From positions 35,323,456-35,387,455 of the forward strand of contig OY829648.1 of NCBI GenBank assembly GCA_963691815.1: a DNA stretch of 64,000 bases, written 5' to 3'. This stretch comes from Echiichthys vipera (Eukaryota > Chordata > Actinopteri > Perciformes > Trachinidae). Of this stretch, positions 25,901 through 39,605 are shown in pieces. Under the pieces are notes generated by a model. The model ran no database searches. It worked only from the letters and a program-made list of their open reading frames with translations, and had not been told where the DNA came from. Within the stretch, counting starts at the first letter, position 1. Every line of letters starts with the position of its first letter. Position numbers and translations under genes: made by a program.

Positions 25901-28900
25901 GCTGCTGCGGTTGCTATTCCATTCTTTCTAAGCCAAACTCATCTGGGTTTGGTCGAGGAGCTCTTCTCCCCGGTCGAGGCATAATGGGTCAGTCACTATG
26001 TAATGGCTTATAAAGGGGATGGCCAGGGATTGACACCGCCCTTGGTCACTCCCCTATCTTGACTTTGTAGTTTACTGTGTAGCTCTGTTTTTCCACATTT
26101 TGTAGAGGCCCGGAAAGTTGTTGAATATCACCTCGCCCCTTAGTTGGATGACTATCAACTCTCCCCGCTTATGGAAACCTTTTTGGTAGATACGCCTTTC
26201 TGTCAAACTTGTTACCAACCATTCACATCTCAGTACATACCCTACTGTTTCAATAATAAAGGGTGGAATGTTCATCTTGCGATTTTCGTCGTCAAAATCT
26301 GGAGTTATTTTCGCCACCATAATCATACACTCATTCCTTCCTAATAATTTCCTCCGGACCCTATTCTCTTCAGGATCATAAGGTCCAAATGGTAATGCTG
26401 CTAACATGCTATACATAGGGGATTTGACATACTGAGCATCCAGTGCGTCTGTTTCTTCAGTTCTTAACCAGCTGGGTGTGGGGTAGAGGTAAGAGTCAGC
26501 TAATGAAAAACGAGAAGTTGGTTTGCTGCCTCCTTTTGCAATTCTTATTTTCAAATTAATTTTTCCATGTTAATTATTCTATTTCTTGTAATTCAACAAT
26601 GAATTGTATAACTCCAACAGTCAATTTACAGTTATCCATGGTTCCCCTTTGTCCTGGGTATCACAGATCTTACTATTCCTTCTTTAATGGCCCCAACATA
26701 TATACTAATTAGTCCCGATACTAGTATGACTATTACTACTATGTACATTGCCCCTAATGCTAATGCACCCGAGTCAATAGTAGTTGGCTTATTCTTCTTT
26801 ATTCCATGTGGTCTTTTTATTACCTGATACTTTTGTCTTTATGATGCCCAAGGTCCCACTCTCCCCCGTGCTCCCATATTTCTACTGCTTTTGCTGGGCG
26901 CCCCGCAGGGAGCTCCCTTTTCTAAAAAACAGGCGCCCCAGCCATTGTCTTCTGACTGCTGGGACTCTCTCTTCTGGCTCAAGTTCTTGGGGCTGTTCCT
27001 TAACCACGGAGATGTCGGCTCCCACCGACACTACTCCACGGAATGGAACTCTTACCATGGAAATCTGTACTAGTATCGTCACCTCAGGTGCGCTGGGCGT
27101 GGCTGCTCTGCTAGCCACTCCCCCCGGTCGTTGTATTATTTCGTCTCGAAGCTAGTCCTCTGGGGTGACGGTGAAGTCTGCCCTCTTCGTCCTGGGCTTA
27201 GCATTCTGGCTCCCCCAGTCGTCCAGGCCGGTGACACTGTAGTACAGATTATTCCCTCTGCATTCTTCTTTGGGAACTTCTGGCAGATCTTCCCATGGGT
27301 AGTCAGCGAATTTTATTACCTCTTTCATCAGAGATGCCCAGGTGGTGAGTTCCCATGGCCCAGTCCATCCTGCCCACTCTGCCCTTTCCCGAACATCGTC
27401 AGGAAGATGGCTGACGCCCTCATGACGGCCAGCCTTCTTCGGATCTCAGTCAACTCTCAGCAGTTGAGAAGCTTGGACAGCCCATAGTGGGGGGTTACCT
27501 GGCACAGCCAAGGGTCGTATGGCCATGCACACTGGATTACCCGATCCAGCAGATTCAAACCCTTCTCACCGGTCTTCACCTTGGCTTCACTAGTCCCCGA
27601 TACACTAGGGTTCTGAAGCACATATAATGTTGGCGCAGATGGTCCAACTCCTGGGCTCCCTTGCGTTGCCAGCTCTCCTGGTTCATTGGGTCTGTCTGCG
27701 GCCGCGGATGATTCATCCTCCGTCACCTCTCCAGATGCGATATGGATCTCATCGAGAGGGTCCAGGAATCGTAGCACCTGCCACCCTTTCGCTGAACCAA
27801 TCGTCAGTAGTCTCCCAACACACGACTGGAGGGCACAGCTGTGGCAGTAGTGGACAAACTCACCATCCCACATGCAGGTACATTCTGATGCCTCCACACG
27901 GGCATTTTGTACATCCCACTGGGTGATGAAAATTATCCTTGGTAGGAGCTTTGTCTGACATAATGCACAGATGTAGGCATCCATTACCTTCACCGGCTTG
28001 TAGCTCATTCCCCTGAACTCATGCCTTGCCCCCTCATAGTGAGCTTGCTTTCCCATGCCTGGTCCCTGATATAGGACCGTCAGCCCAGTTCAATCCATGC
28101 ATGTAGTGCAGGTATTCTTTACTTCCCTCCATTCGACCATTTCTGGACTTCTGTTAGGAACCCCTTTCTCGCATATAGCAATTTTTTAAGTGCTCTGCCT
28201 GCCCAGAGTCCCGTAGTTGTTCTTCTTATGATAACCACCCCATAGACAGCAGCACTAACCTTACCAACCTTAGGGTGGTAAGGTTGATGTGCTGCTGGCC
28301 ATTTCTAAATTACTGGTTATCTCCTAGCTAGGAGTGGTTTGAGTTGCTCAACTCCCTGGATTCCTTTCTTTTTCAATAACACTGTGTTACGATCTATAAT
28401 TTTCTCTTTCTCTCTGTAGACCCTGTAGGCTGGTCACGTGCCTTAACCCACACCAACATGGAATGGGACTTTAGGACCATCTTTCTTATCTCCTTGGTCC
28501 CACCCCAATTCCTGTGACACAAATGGGCATTGATTCAGTTCCTCGGAGGGGGAGAGCCTACCATCTTGATGACGATCGTTTAGGTCCCTCCCTATCTCCA
28601 GGATTCTGTTGCTCCATTCCTTGGTATTGGCATTCTTACCAATCCAATTTTTCACTAGTCCAATGGTACAACAACCCAGTTGGCCTGTGGTGTGTAGGGC
28701 GGTGAGTAGATCCTCATTACCCTGTTCTGCTGGCACCACTGGTCCACCTGTGAGTTGCGAAAATGCGTACCATTGTCAGTTCTTAGTTCCTTTGGCAACC
28801 CCAAGTCAGCACAGACTTGAGTCAGCATACTGACAACACTGCTTCCGTTGGCTTTTCTGGCAGGCCTCAATATTACATATCCTGACATTGAGTCGACAAG

Positions 28901-31900
28901 CACCAACAGGTACTTCTCACCCTTTTTTCCAGTCATCCCCATAGAACTAGCTACACCCATACATACTGATCCCCATGGTACGGTGCTGTTAATGGTGAGC
29001 CCCCCTACTCGCTGTCCTCTCCATCCTGTGTTGTATTGACCACACACCTCACAGTCGTTGAGAACCTGGCGAACTCGGGTCCCAGGAATCCAAAGTTGTT
29101 GTTTCTCCAGTTCCTTCCGTGTGGGGATGTGGGGATTCCGCATGGCCTAGCGCCTCGTGTACGGCCTGCACCACCCCCTTCACGGACTCTGATGGGACCA
29201 CCCTTCCCTTGGGTGTCATGTCCCACTTCTCGACGTCGACAAAGACTATTCTCCTCTCTTAAACAAAGCGGTTCACCTCGTTGTTCCCCTGCCAGTGACG
29301 TCCCTCTCTGGCATGGGCTTTCTGATGAACCACCGTTAACTCGATATTTAGCCGCACTTCGGCTATCTTACACCATAGATTTCGATGAGCCACCTCTTTC
29401 CCTTTGGCGCTCTCGAAGCCACGATGTATGATGTACTTGGCTTTGGGTAGTGACCCTGATGCCTTGACCTTGGGCAAGCTCCTTCAGAGCTCCCCAATAC
29501 CTGGCCAAGACTGCTAACTCTTTTCCTCAGGAGTATATTTTCTCTCTACCGAGGCTAGCGTATAGCTCCACAAAGTCACCAGTCCCCTACCTTCATTACT
29601 GACCATTACCACTGCATCCTCATCCTCACAGTTCACTTCCGCCACAAACCTATTTTCCAAGCTTCTCGGCTCCAGCCTAACCACCTTTTGTATAGCCTCC
29701 TTTAACTCATCTTCTGGTTGGCTGCTGTCCAGGCCCAGGCATGGCTTGCCTTCCTCACCACCCTGTCTCTTCTTTAGGCAGGCATACAACGGCTTGGCAA
29801 ACCTTTGATAGCTTGGCACATTTTTTGCAGGTCGTTCTCTGACGTAGGAGTGCTGATTTGGTTCAACTTCTCTCGATAACCTTTCGACAGTCCCAGGTCA
29901 GTAGAGACCTGGAACCCCAAATAGTCTACCTGGAACTGTCCAAACTGACATTTCTTTAGGTTCAGTTTCAGCCCTGCTGCAGTAATCCTTTCTACCACCT
30001 TTTGTAGTTCACGCAGATGTGCCTCCTCAGTGTCGTCGGCGATGATCACGTGGTCGATGTAGATGGTCACTCCTAGATCTCCCAATATGTCCATCACAGT
30101 CGACTGGAAAACATTTGGGGAATTTCGATAGCCTTGTGGGAGCCTTTGCCAAGCATAGGCCTTGCCTTTATGCGTGAAAGCTGTCTTCCCCTGCGACTGT
30201 TTGGCAAGCCACATCGAGAACAATCCATTTGCTAAGTCAATACAGGACTTGTATTATCTGACTAGCAGAGTCTTTAACGCTCCTTGTGGATCTATTAGGC
30301 TAGCCCTATTAGCTACTGTCTGTCGGTTAAGGGCCTTGAAGCCAGATGACTCAGGCTTCTTCACTTCCTGAATAGGGCTGTCACCGGGTTGGGTTCTTCC
30401 CGGATGATCCCCAGAGACTTCAGTTCTTTTACTATAGTGTCCATTTCTGCAAGTGCTCCTGGGTTCAGTGGATACTGCCTGACACACCCCCTTCTATAAC
30501 GTAGATGTACTTAGGTCCCAAATCCCCACAGTCATTTTTAAATTTGGCAACGTTCGCCTTGTTAATAATGTCTCTTAATTCTTCTTTTCCTGCCGTGGAA
30601 AAGTCGCTCTCGCTATTTTTGTTCAGTTGTGTCCGTAATGTCTACTGATTTGTACCAACCTTCTGACGGGGATTCACCCATTTTCACTAGCCTCGCTTTC
30701 AGCTTGTCTAGCCGTGGTTTCAGGGAACTCCTGTGTCTCGTTGGTCGGTGTAAATTTTTTAAATCCATTGTGGTGACTAGATCGTATGGACCAATTATCC
30801 ATACAATCCCTCTCCATATTCCATAAGGCATAGATTCCACTGTCCCATTTGCAAATTGCACAGTTAGGTGTCCTTTGTTTGCAAGGTTCTTGCGGGTCAT
30901 TGACACCTCCGCCCCGAAGTCTACTAGGTAGGGAATCCCATCCACATTCGTGTAGATTAGGTCTCCCACCCAGTAGGCATGGTCCAGGGTGACCCGCACC
31001 TTGGACGTCATTACTGCTCCTTCTAGGCCGCTTGGCGGGCCTCTCTGAGAGCTTATTTCTCTTCAAGAGTAAGTTCGGTGTATTCCTCTGGAGTCAGAAA
31101 TGCTGGGCCCTTTCTTGACGCAGCCGATCTCTTGGGCGGCGCCCTTGGAAGGAGTTTTAGCCTCTCTGCCTGCCGGCCCAGCACTAGGTTGCGGCTTCTG
31201 GAACTTCGGCCTACGGATATGGAGGTTGTACAGTCCGTCCGGGGGAAGGCTCCTCCATTGACTTAGTGGATTGCTCCACCCCTTCTTCTTCTTTGAGTCG
31301 AAGTGCTTGCGCAATAGATCGCATTTTTTCACCTCCAAAATGAGAAAATGAGATACAGAATGAGAATTGCCAGGAAAACCTTCGGTTACCTTCCTCAGTA
31401 CATGTACATACCGGGCCGAAGGAACAACGTCCTTCAGCTCGTACCACACCTGGGCCAGGGTGTGTCCCTGGGCTATATTCGCCCGTGCTTTCTCGATGTG
31501 GTTTTCCTCATCGTCTACATCCTCAACCACCAGTCTCTCGTAGAGCTGCTGAATTGGTTCTCCCATTTTGATAACTTGCCCAGTCACAAGCCCCATCCGC
31601 ATTCTCTTGGCCTCCTCATTACGAGAGGTTGCTTTGACTGTTGGCCACGCCTTTTTCAGATAGTCCACTAACTGTTCTTTCTCCTTCTTGCCTGGCACCA
31701 GTTCTTTGATTTTTTTATATTCCTGAAAGTCCTCCTGACTACTGCACCCTCGTACGGGTACTCTAGTATCGTCCTTTGTAATCTGTAAGGAGGGTTGCTG
31801 ACAGCCTTTCCTTGTCTGTCGCTTGCTGGTTGACAGCTGCTCGTCTCTCTCATCCTCGGAAATGTCAGAGGTATCCACCTTTGTTTCCTCAGCATACCTA

Positions 31901-34900
31901 TAGGCAGCCTTTTTCATTTTCCTGAGCAGCACATCATGAGCTACTCACATATATGCCGTTCTAAAGTTACTAGTGAGATTTTTAGCCCTCACCAATGTTG
32001 GGTAAGAGGGCATCATGTACACATTAACCCACTCCCTCACTGTCGCACTTACTTCCAGTCCCACCTCGACATCACAACGTGTTATCCAACTATCAGGGAT
32101 GAGGCTCTCTTTCTGCTCCACGTTGGGCGCCACGCAATAGATCCCGCGTACAGGTGGTCACGGTCCCGCTCTCCATTCAAAGGGTCAGAGTCCTCAGTGG
32201 CTTTACTAGGGTTTAACAGTTAAAAGACAACTGATGGACTAATTAAGCGGGTGGCGAGGAGACAAGCCTAGCTTCTAACTACCCTCACACGGACGTTTAC
32301 CCTGCCTGCTCCGGTATGGCACCTGGTTGAACAGCCCCGAACCAAGCATCCACGCCGGCCATGCCCGTTATCGGCAGCTCCCCTCTTATTGATCAGTGCA
32401 CTTGGTATAGTTGCTAGGATGGAATTTAGTAACTTGGATAAATAGTTACAAGGGTCTATTCATCTTTTAGGCCTAGGATAACCTTCAAGAATATCTTTGT
32501 AGTATGTTAGTATACAGTACCTTTAAAACCACTGTTCGTAAGAAGCTATTTATTCAATGTCCACAACGCCAGTCTTTAAATGCAGGTTATTGTATTTTAT
32601 TGTTAATTTAGCAAGGCTAGCAAACAGCTCAATAATGTTATAATTCATACAATTTTTAAAAAATTGATTTAAATTCAATCATTATTTTCTAAAACATTAT
32701 CAGTGATTGTTCATTGTTCATGTCTAACTATTAATTCTAACTTTAAATCTTTTCAAAGAATCAATACACATGAGATTCCATACACCTTCTATTTTACTAA
32801 TGATTACTACAATATCATGTAATAAATTATAACAATAATATATGGCAGCTTAAATAATCCTTATTGATTACGTACTTTTGCGTGCTCATCATTACCATCT
32901 AGTGGCACAGCTGGAAATTACCCCAGTCTCCCCTTTTATATCTCAAATTGCATAATTTTAAGACCCTGCGTTGGTCTAAGCAGGTGAGGGATCTCAACTT
33001 ATTTTCGACACAGCCCTGGACTGACCTGAGTTTATTTTAGACTGCAGCATTAATAGTTAGAGTCCTGACGGGCTGGTGATATTCTGTTAGCTAAAGACTT
33101 TTGAACAGAAATCGCTAAATAGAAATTTTAAAACACTGTGGATATGTTGACTTGAGATCCAGTGTTTTCCAGTGTTTTCTAATGTTTTTTGAATTACCTT
33201 TTGCGTGCTCATCATTACCATCTAGTGGCACAGCTGGAAATTACCCCAGTCTCCCCTTTTATATCTCAAATTGCATAATTTTAAGACCCTGCGTTGGTCT
33301 AAGCAGGTGAGGGATCTCAACTTATTTTCGACACAGCCCTGGACTGACCTGAGTTTATTTTAGACTGCAGCATTAATAGTTAGAGTCCTGACGGGCTGCT
33401 GATATTCTGTTAGCTAAAGACTTTTGAACAGAAATCGCTAAATGGAAATTTTAAAACACTGTGGATATGTTGACTTGAGATCCAGTGTTTTCCAGTGTTT
33501 TCTAATGTTTTTTTGAATTACCTTTTTTTTTTCATACTTCTTTTTGTGCCTACACTGTTATGTGAATTCAGATTATTTTTATATTGGCCTCCGTGCCAAG
33601 CACTGGAAGCTCGTCCACATGTGGATTTCAGTTAATTATTATGTATTTTCTACACAGCTTTATTTTATTTTATTTTAAAATATTTATCTGAAGTATTCTT
33701 GCTCACTGTTTGGTCAAAGGGCTTTACTGAAGCCTGACACTTGTCATAGACTGATGTACAGAGGTGACCTGTATCGATACAGCATGCATATTCTAACAAG
33801 GGTGGACAGTGAGTTTAATACAGGCAGGCATTTTATTCATCTTATCCTTCATGTCTTGCCTGCCCTATGGCATCTCATCCCCTGCTGGCTGATTTAATTA
33901 AAAACATTTTTTTATTTTTTTTGTATTTGTCTGCTCTGGAATATCTTCAGTTTGTTATTTTCTCCTTTCTTGTGGTGACTTAGGGGTTCAAACACTGAAG
34001 ATCAGTTTGACTGTTAGTTGCGAGCTGGAGAGCCTCAGAGGGTTTTTTGCCGTGGGAGTAGCCCTCAGGTTTCGCATACCTCGTTCCACTTCACCAAGGG
34101 AGCTAATTGTTTTTATGTTCAAGGTGCTGTTTGGAAAGCCATCTGCCTCCTAATAACAATAAACAAACTTAAGACAGACTACAGCAACCTAATCAACATA
34201 AAGATGGTACGTGACTACAATACATGGATCAAATCAAACTTACTGGGAGTGCCACAAATAATCCAGACAAAGAAAAGGCTCGGCAGAACAGATGCGGCGC
34301 CAGCCCAGCGGAGACAAAGGAGAAGGCGATTGAGGGCGCACTCACACTGTCCTTCTGCACCGGGCCAAAACAGGTTTTTCGGCTAAAGCCTAGTGCGTTT
34401 GACCAGTGTGAGTGCACCCGCTCCATGCATAACTGCGGTCAGCTGGCCGTCCCGGGCCCGTCTGAGCGCTTTTGTAGAGCGCGTTTGCACATGTACGAGC
34501 ACGAGCGTGCACACGTGTACAAGCACGAGCACAAGGCCTACGGCGTCTCTGATGTCATTTATGTGCGCCTGTTCAGACATAGAAAATAGAAGGACGGACC
34601 ATGCGCAGACATTTAACAACAACCACAATGTCGGCGAAAGGTTCACGTTGGTGTGATGCGGAGGTGGAGTGTTTACTGCAGATTTGGTCGGATGAAAATA
34701 TTCAAAAACAGTCGGACAAGATGCACAAAAACAAGTGATATCTAATTTTTTTTCAAATGAGAAGGGCTCAACGGGATAGGCTGGTGGAAATCGCAGAAGA
34801 ACTGGTGAAACTCGATGTAACCTACTTTTAAACATAGATTGTAAGATCCTTGCTAAGGTTCTCACCCTCCGCCTCCAAAGTATTGTGTCATCGATAATTT

Positions 34901-37900
34901 CGCCAGACCAGACAGGCTTCACATTAGGGTGACATCCATTCTGCAATACCAGAAGGCTGCTCAACATCATATTCTCACCTGGGTCGGACAATCTCGAGGT
35001 CTTAGTGGCGCTAGATGCAGAGAAAACTTTTGAACGGGTGGAGTGGGGCTTTCTATTTTTCATTTTGGAGAAATTTGGTTTTGATTCTAATTTTATTTCT
35101 TGGGTTAAGCTTCTGTATGAAGCCCCCTCTGCTTACGGTGTCCGTTCAGCATGTTTCCCTCTCAGGGGTAGGACCCGGCAGGGCTGTCCGCTCTCACCCT
35201 TGTTGTTCAACATAGCCATCGAGCCATTAGCCATTGGCTTAGAAACCAGAATGAGTTTGAAGGCATCACTCATTTTGGTCTAGTCCACAAACTTTCCTTA
35301 TATGCCGATGACCTTCTCTCATTTATTTCAAACCCCATAACCTCCCTCCCCCCAGTTTTATCAATCCTGGATCAGTTCGGGCACCTATTGGGGTATGAGT
35401 TGAATATTCAGAGAGTGAATTAGAGTGAATTATTTTTTTGTCAACAACCTGGCAAGATCACTCCCACAATCCATATTTCCCTTTCAAACAGCTGACGAGG
35501 GGTTCAATTATTTGGGGTTGTTCATCACCAGCACCTTCAGGGACCTTTTTCAGAAGAACCTCCAGCCGCTATTAGATAAATGCAAGTCGGACTTGTCTAG
35601 ATGTGCGGGCCTTCCCCTATCTCTTGCAGGCCGGGTTAATCTTATTAAGATGGTAATTTTACCAAAGTTTCTGTATCTTTTTCAACACCCCCCAATTTGT
35701 CTTAATAAATCATTTTTTACTAATCTAGACCAACAGCTTAACGTCTTTATTTGGCAGAATAAACCAGCCCGTATCAAAAAACATATTCTTCAACTCCTTA
35801 ACCTGAAGGGGGACTAGCACTAATTTCCGCCACTACTTCTGGGCCTGCAACATTAATAAACTTTTATATTGGTTCCAAAATGGAGTTACAGACGTTTGCC
35901 CGCCCTGGGCTCATACTGTGATAACATCTTCCTGCTGCTCTTTGCATTCTACAATTTGCTCACAGCTCCCCATAACTGCCCACAAGGTCTCATCTAATAG
36001 TTGCATACATTTACACACATACACACACAACCATACAGCCTGCCACACACAACAAATCTCCCAGCACAGCGCACATATTTCATATACTTAGAGCCTATTG
36101 CAATGTAACTATTCAATTTCACACAGGTTGTGGGTTCAACACCACTTATTCACAACCCACAATACTTCTCTCTCCCTGGAGGAAAGAAAGGCAGGGGGAG
36201 GAAATTTCTGATACGGTTAAAGACACACGGCCCTTCAGCAAATACTGTTTTTTTCTCCATTTCTCTCCACATACATATAGACATACAGTATGAAAAACAA
36301 TGAAAAACATGCAATATAAAACACATGCTTTCTCTAGTGCTATTCTGTCTCTTTTCGACACAGTGCACACAGACAAGCACAGGCAAGAGTTAAATAAAGG
36401 AAAAACACACAAAGACAATGAAGCCCTTGTCGCCGCAAGGTACTTCTTCTGCAGTATATAGTCATGCAACAGGGTTCCCTTCAAGAAAAAGCGCTGGTAA
36501 CCAGCTTCTTAAATGGACTTAACCCGTCCGTCTGGATAAACTCAAATACTGGCAGATTCTGCTAATTATGCTTGTTAGCACATTTGTCCTACAGACATAA
36601 ACTGCTTGAACTGCTTACATACTATGCTCTCTGTATTTGAGCACATACACAAAAAGACACCATAAATCCTTGTCAACACAAAGCGTTGAATCAACCCAAA
36701 CCCGGTTAAGGATCACATTTACTGGACTGGACTCAAACCGTCCCTGGGGCGTCTTAACCATAGACTGTGTACTGTAGTCTATGGTCCTAACACACACATC
36801 ACTCTTGGGGAGCCCCAAAGCACTTACAACCTACTTAGGCCTGCCGAGCAGAGGAAGCGGGTCAATCTGCTTGCCTGCACACCTGTACTGACCAACTGTA
36901 CTTCCAACAAGAAGACTAAAACCACCACAACAGTGGAATCAAACCCACTGTCTTTTATGTAGCACCAGAGATTATTGAGAGACCTTCCCGGGTTTGCAGA
37001 CTCGAGCAGTGAGAGGGCATACTGGATTTTTGAACTTCAGGCCCCCCGAGTCTCAGCTGAATTGTGGCGAGGCTGAGATGTGATGTGTCCTGCCCCTATG
37101 GTAGAACAATTTATTATAAAAATAGAAAGGTCTACAAGAAGGAGTCAGCAGATAAGTCTCACAGCCATCAAGGGGAATTTATTGAATCAAGGTCAACACA
37201 CTCTCCTCACAGAATTCCAAGTGTCTCTTAACAGAACTTCCCCTCATATACTGAGGTTCGTGTGCTGACAACCTTTACACGCCCCATCGGGTATTTCCAA
37301 AACACACTCATACATTTACCATCAGTAGGATCTACTTTGTGTCCAGACGTAATCATGCCCAAATATAGTTCTATTATTCTCAAAACAGAATGTGTGCTAA
37401 TAAGCCCTTGTCCCAAGTACACTGTGACCTTGTCATAGTTATTCATTTCTCAGTCATGTTTCTTCCACACCCCTCACTACCCAAATTGCCGTGGGAAGAA
37501 AAGGTCAGGTTCAGTGGAGGTTAAATACAGAGCACACAGCCCAGCTGGCATGACGTTAACAGCAACATATCAGAACACAAGAGTGACTTGTCCTGTGTTT
37601 TGCGTTACACGAAGTCATAACTATAGATTAATCATACATTACACAGAAGTTATTTAATAGCAGTAAAGTTTATAATTGTTCAACAAAACGAAGATACAAA
37701 ACTACAACAGAAAAAGAGGGCCTACCGGTGCTGCTCAACCAATTAAATAAATAGAATAGAAAAAAAGGCTATTTTAAACTAGAGCTACAAAACAAACAAA
37801 TAGCTGCAGGTAAAGCAAAGTCAGTTTTTGTGGCTAAAGCCTCGCCCAATCTCTGAAAGAAGCCCCAACACAAGTAGGATGACCCAAGTATGAGCCTATA

Positions 37901-39572
37901 CAACACAAAAGGGCAGGAGGCAAGCTGATCACGGTAAATCACAGCAGGGCACCTGATTGCCAAACACACAGGCTATTTAAAAGGTGATCCAGTGGCGCTG
38001 AATTACTCTGTCAGGTTTGGAGCTGCTGCTGGCCGCAGCTCCAGTCAGGGCCCGCAGGTCTCCAACCAGGAAGTGGGATGGACAGAAATCGCTGCACCAA
38101 TCACAGATGAGAGGCCACTCATCCTACTTTACACATATACACGCTCACACAAACGGTTAGTTACATGAGCAGATGACAGCGATCCTTAAATCAGTGCTAT
38201 TAGTCACTCTTTACGTCTGTGTGGGTTTTATAGTTTTAACCGATGAAAAGTGTTAAAAAAAAGAGCTTGTGACTAAATCTTGTAATACCTGTGGATCCTC
38301 AAACTCAGCAAAACCTCACATTTCTGAAAAATTACAAATGTTTTGAACATACAATACACGGTTTCCACCTGACAGCAACGATATGTAATATAATTAGCTT
38401 ATCCTTATTTTGTGTCTGCAGCAGCTGCAATACTGGAGAAGGTTGGAAAGCCAAACATCAGGCTGCAAATGGTGGGTGCTTTGGAAATGTGTCTGAACTT
38501 GAAATAAAGGAAGAAAAAATCTGAAAAAAAACTCTTGACTTGAGAGGTCTGAACTGTTTCAGGATGTATTTCACTGGCAAATAATGGATGGAAACCTGAC
38601 GCAAAACATACACAAGTATTTCCCCATAATTGGTGAGTAAAATATTGCACTCAAACCCTTCTCCCCCTCTCCCCTCTTATTAATTATTTTATTCCAACCG
38701 GTTGTTGCTTCTTCTATTCCCATGCTGAACGTGTTAAGTATATATTAGTAGCTTATCTGGCTACAAGAAGTGTATCATAATTATAATGATGATTATTATT
38801 ATTATCCACTTATAAAGTTTACATGGATAAAGCCTTACACATCCAACATTAGCATTCATATGGAGAGGTATTTGTGTCCACCTGATCAATGTAAGTCCAA
38901 TCCCAACTTCTATGGGTCTGACAATGATTTATCCACTGGGAGCAACAGCTAATATTTCAGGCTCTCTGGTTTAGCCAGCAAATATCCGGGCCGAGACTTC
39001 CTCTTGTAAGCGTAAATAATTTTTTTACGGTCTGAAGAGCAACTTGAGACCAAGAATAGAGTTGGAGGTGAGAGACAGTGTCTCCATAAACAGATATTGG
39101 CAGATAAATAGTAGAAAAAAGCTAAATGGTCATCAGATAGGAGCTGGGTTTAGAGATTTCATGACAGCCACATGGACAGTTTACCTGTTTACCTGCATGC
39201 AACCAAAGCATGCTAAACGTGATTTGTTAATACTACTCAGGCTATAAACGGAACCCAAATCGTGTCCTGTTGCTACAGATTTAACATTAATATGCATAAT
39301 CTGTCCATATAGTGTAGATTAATGTTAGTCTAATATTCAAATTGAAATAAGCATTGTTTGCATGAAAGATCAGGAACCTGTATTACCAAAGCAGTGCAGA
39401 AAATTATTGACAGATGCGTAGCAATATCTATATAGGGGAGATCAAAATTAGAGAACAAAGTATTAATTCTTGATTTATTTTTATTATTTATTTCAGTAAA
39501 ATCCGGTATTTATGAGTTAGTTATTAGTTCTAATTTTGTACTCCACTGTATATATGTGTATATGTATATGAT

Positions 39573-39605
<33 letters not shown>

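Larger units (their letters stand above)
18456..33010 (-). mobile_element. Complex endogenous retrovirus, defective
   Basis: Minus-strand provirus-like element. In transcription order: 5' LTR (33010-32133), Lys-type primer site (32132-32115), gag, protease, reverse transcriptase, RNase H, integrase, several extra open frames (28056-26072), env region (about 25900-23580), downstream accessory frames, polypurine tract (18774-18765) and a truncated 3' LTR (18764-18459). Without the nested LINE (about 19880-23510) it is about 11 kb, long for a simple retrovirus. Frames are broken by stops and shifts in gag, pol and env, and catalytic positions are altered. The primer site and size recall spumaviruses, and the RT wording also recalls fish retroviruses. 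I leave the class open. Confidence 0.8.

Noticed and set aside
36001..36130. tRNA gene or tRNA-derived SINE near 'gtgggttcaacaccactt'
   Set aside because: Only a weak B-box-like phrase; no A box or cloverleaf could be built.
36950..38140. Possible solo LTR
   Set aside because: No paired terminal TG...CA with target duplication could be found by eye, and there is no second copy in the window.
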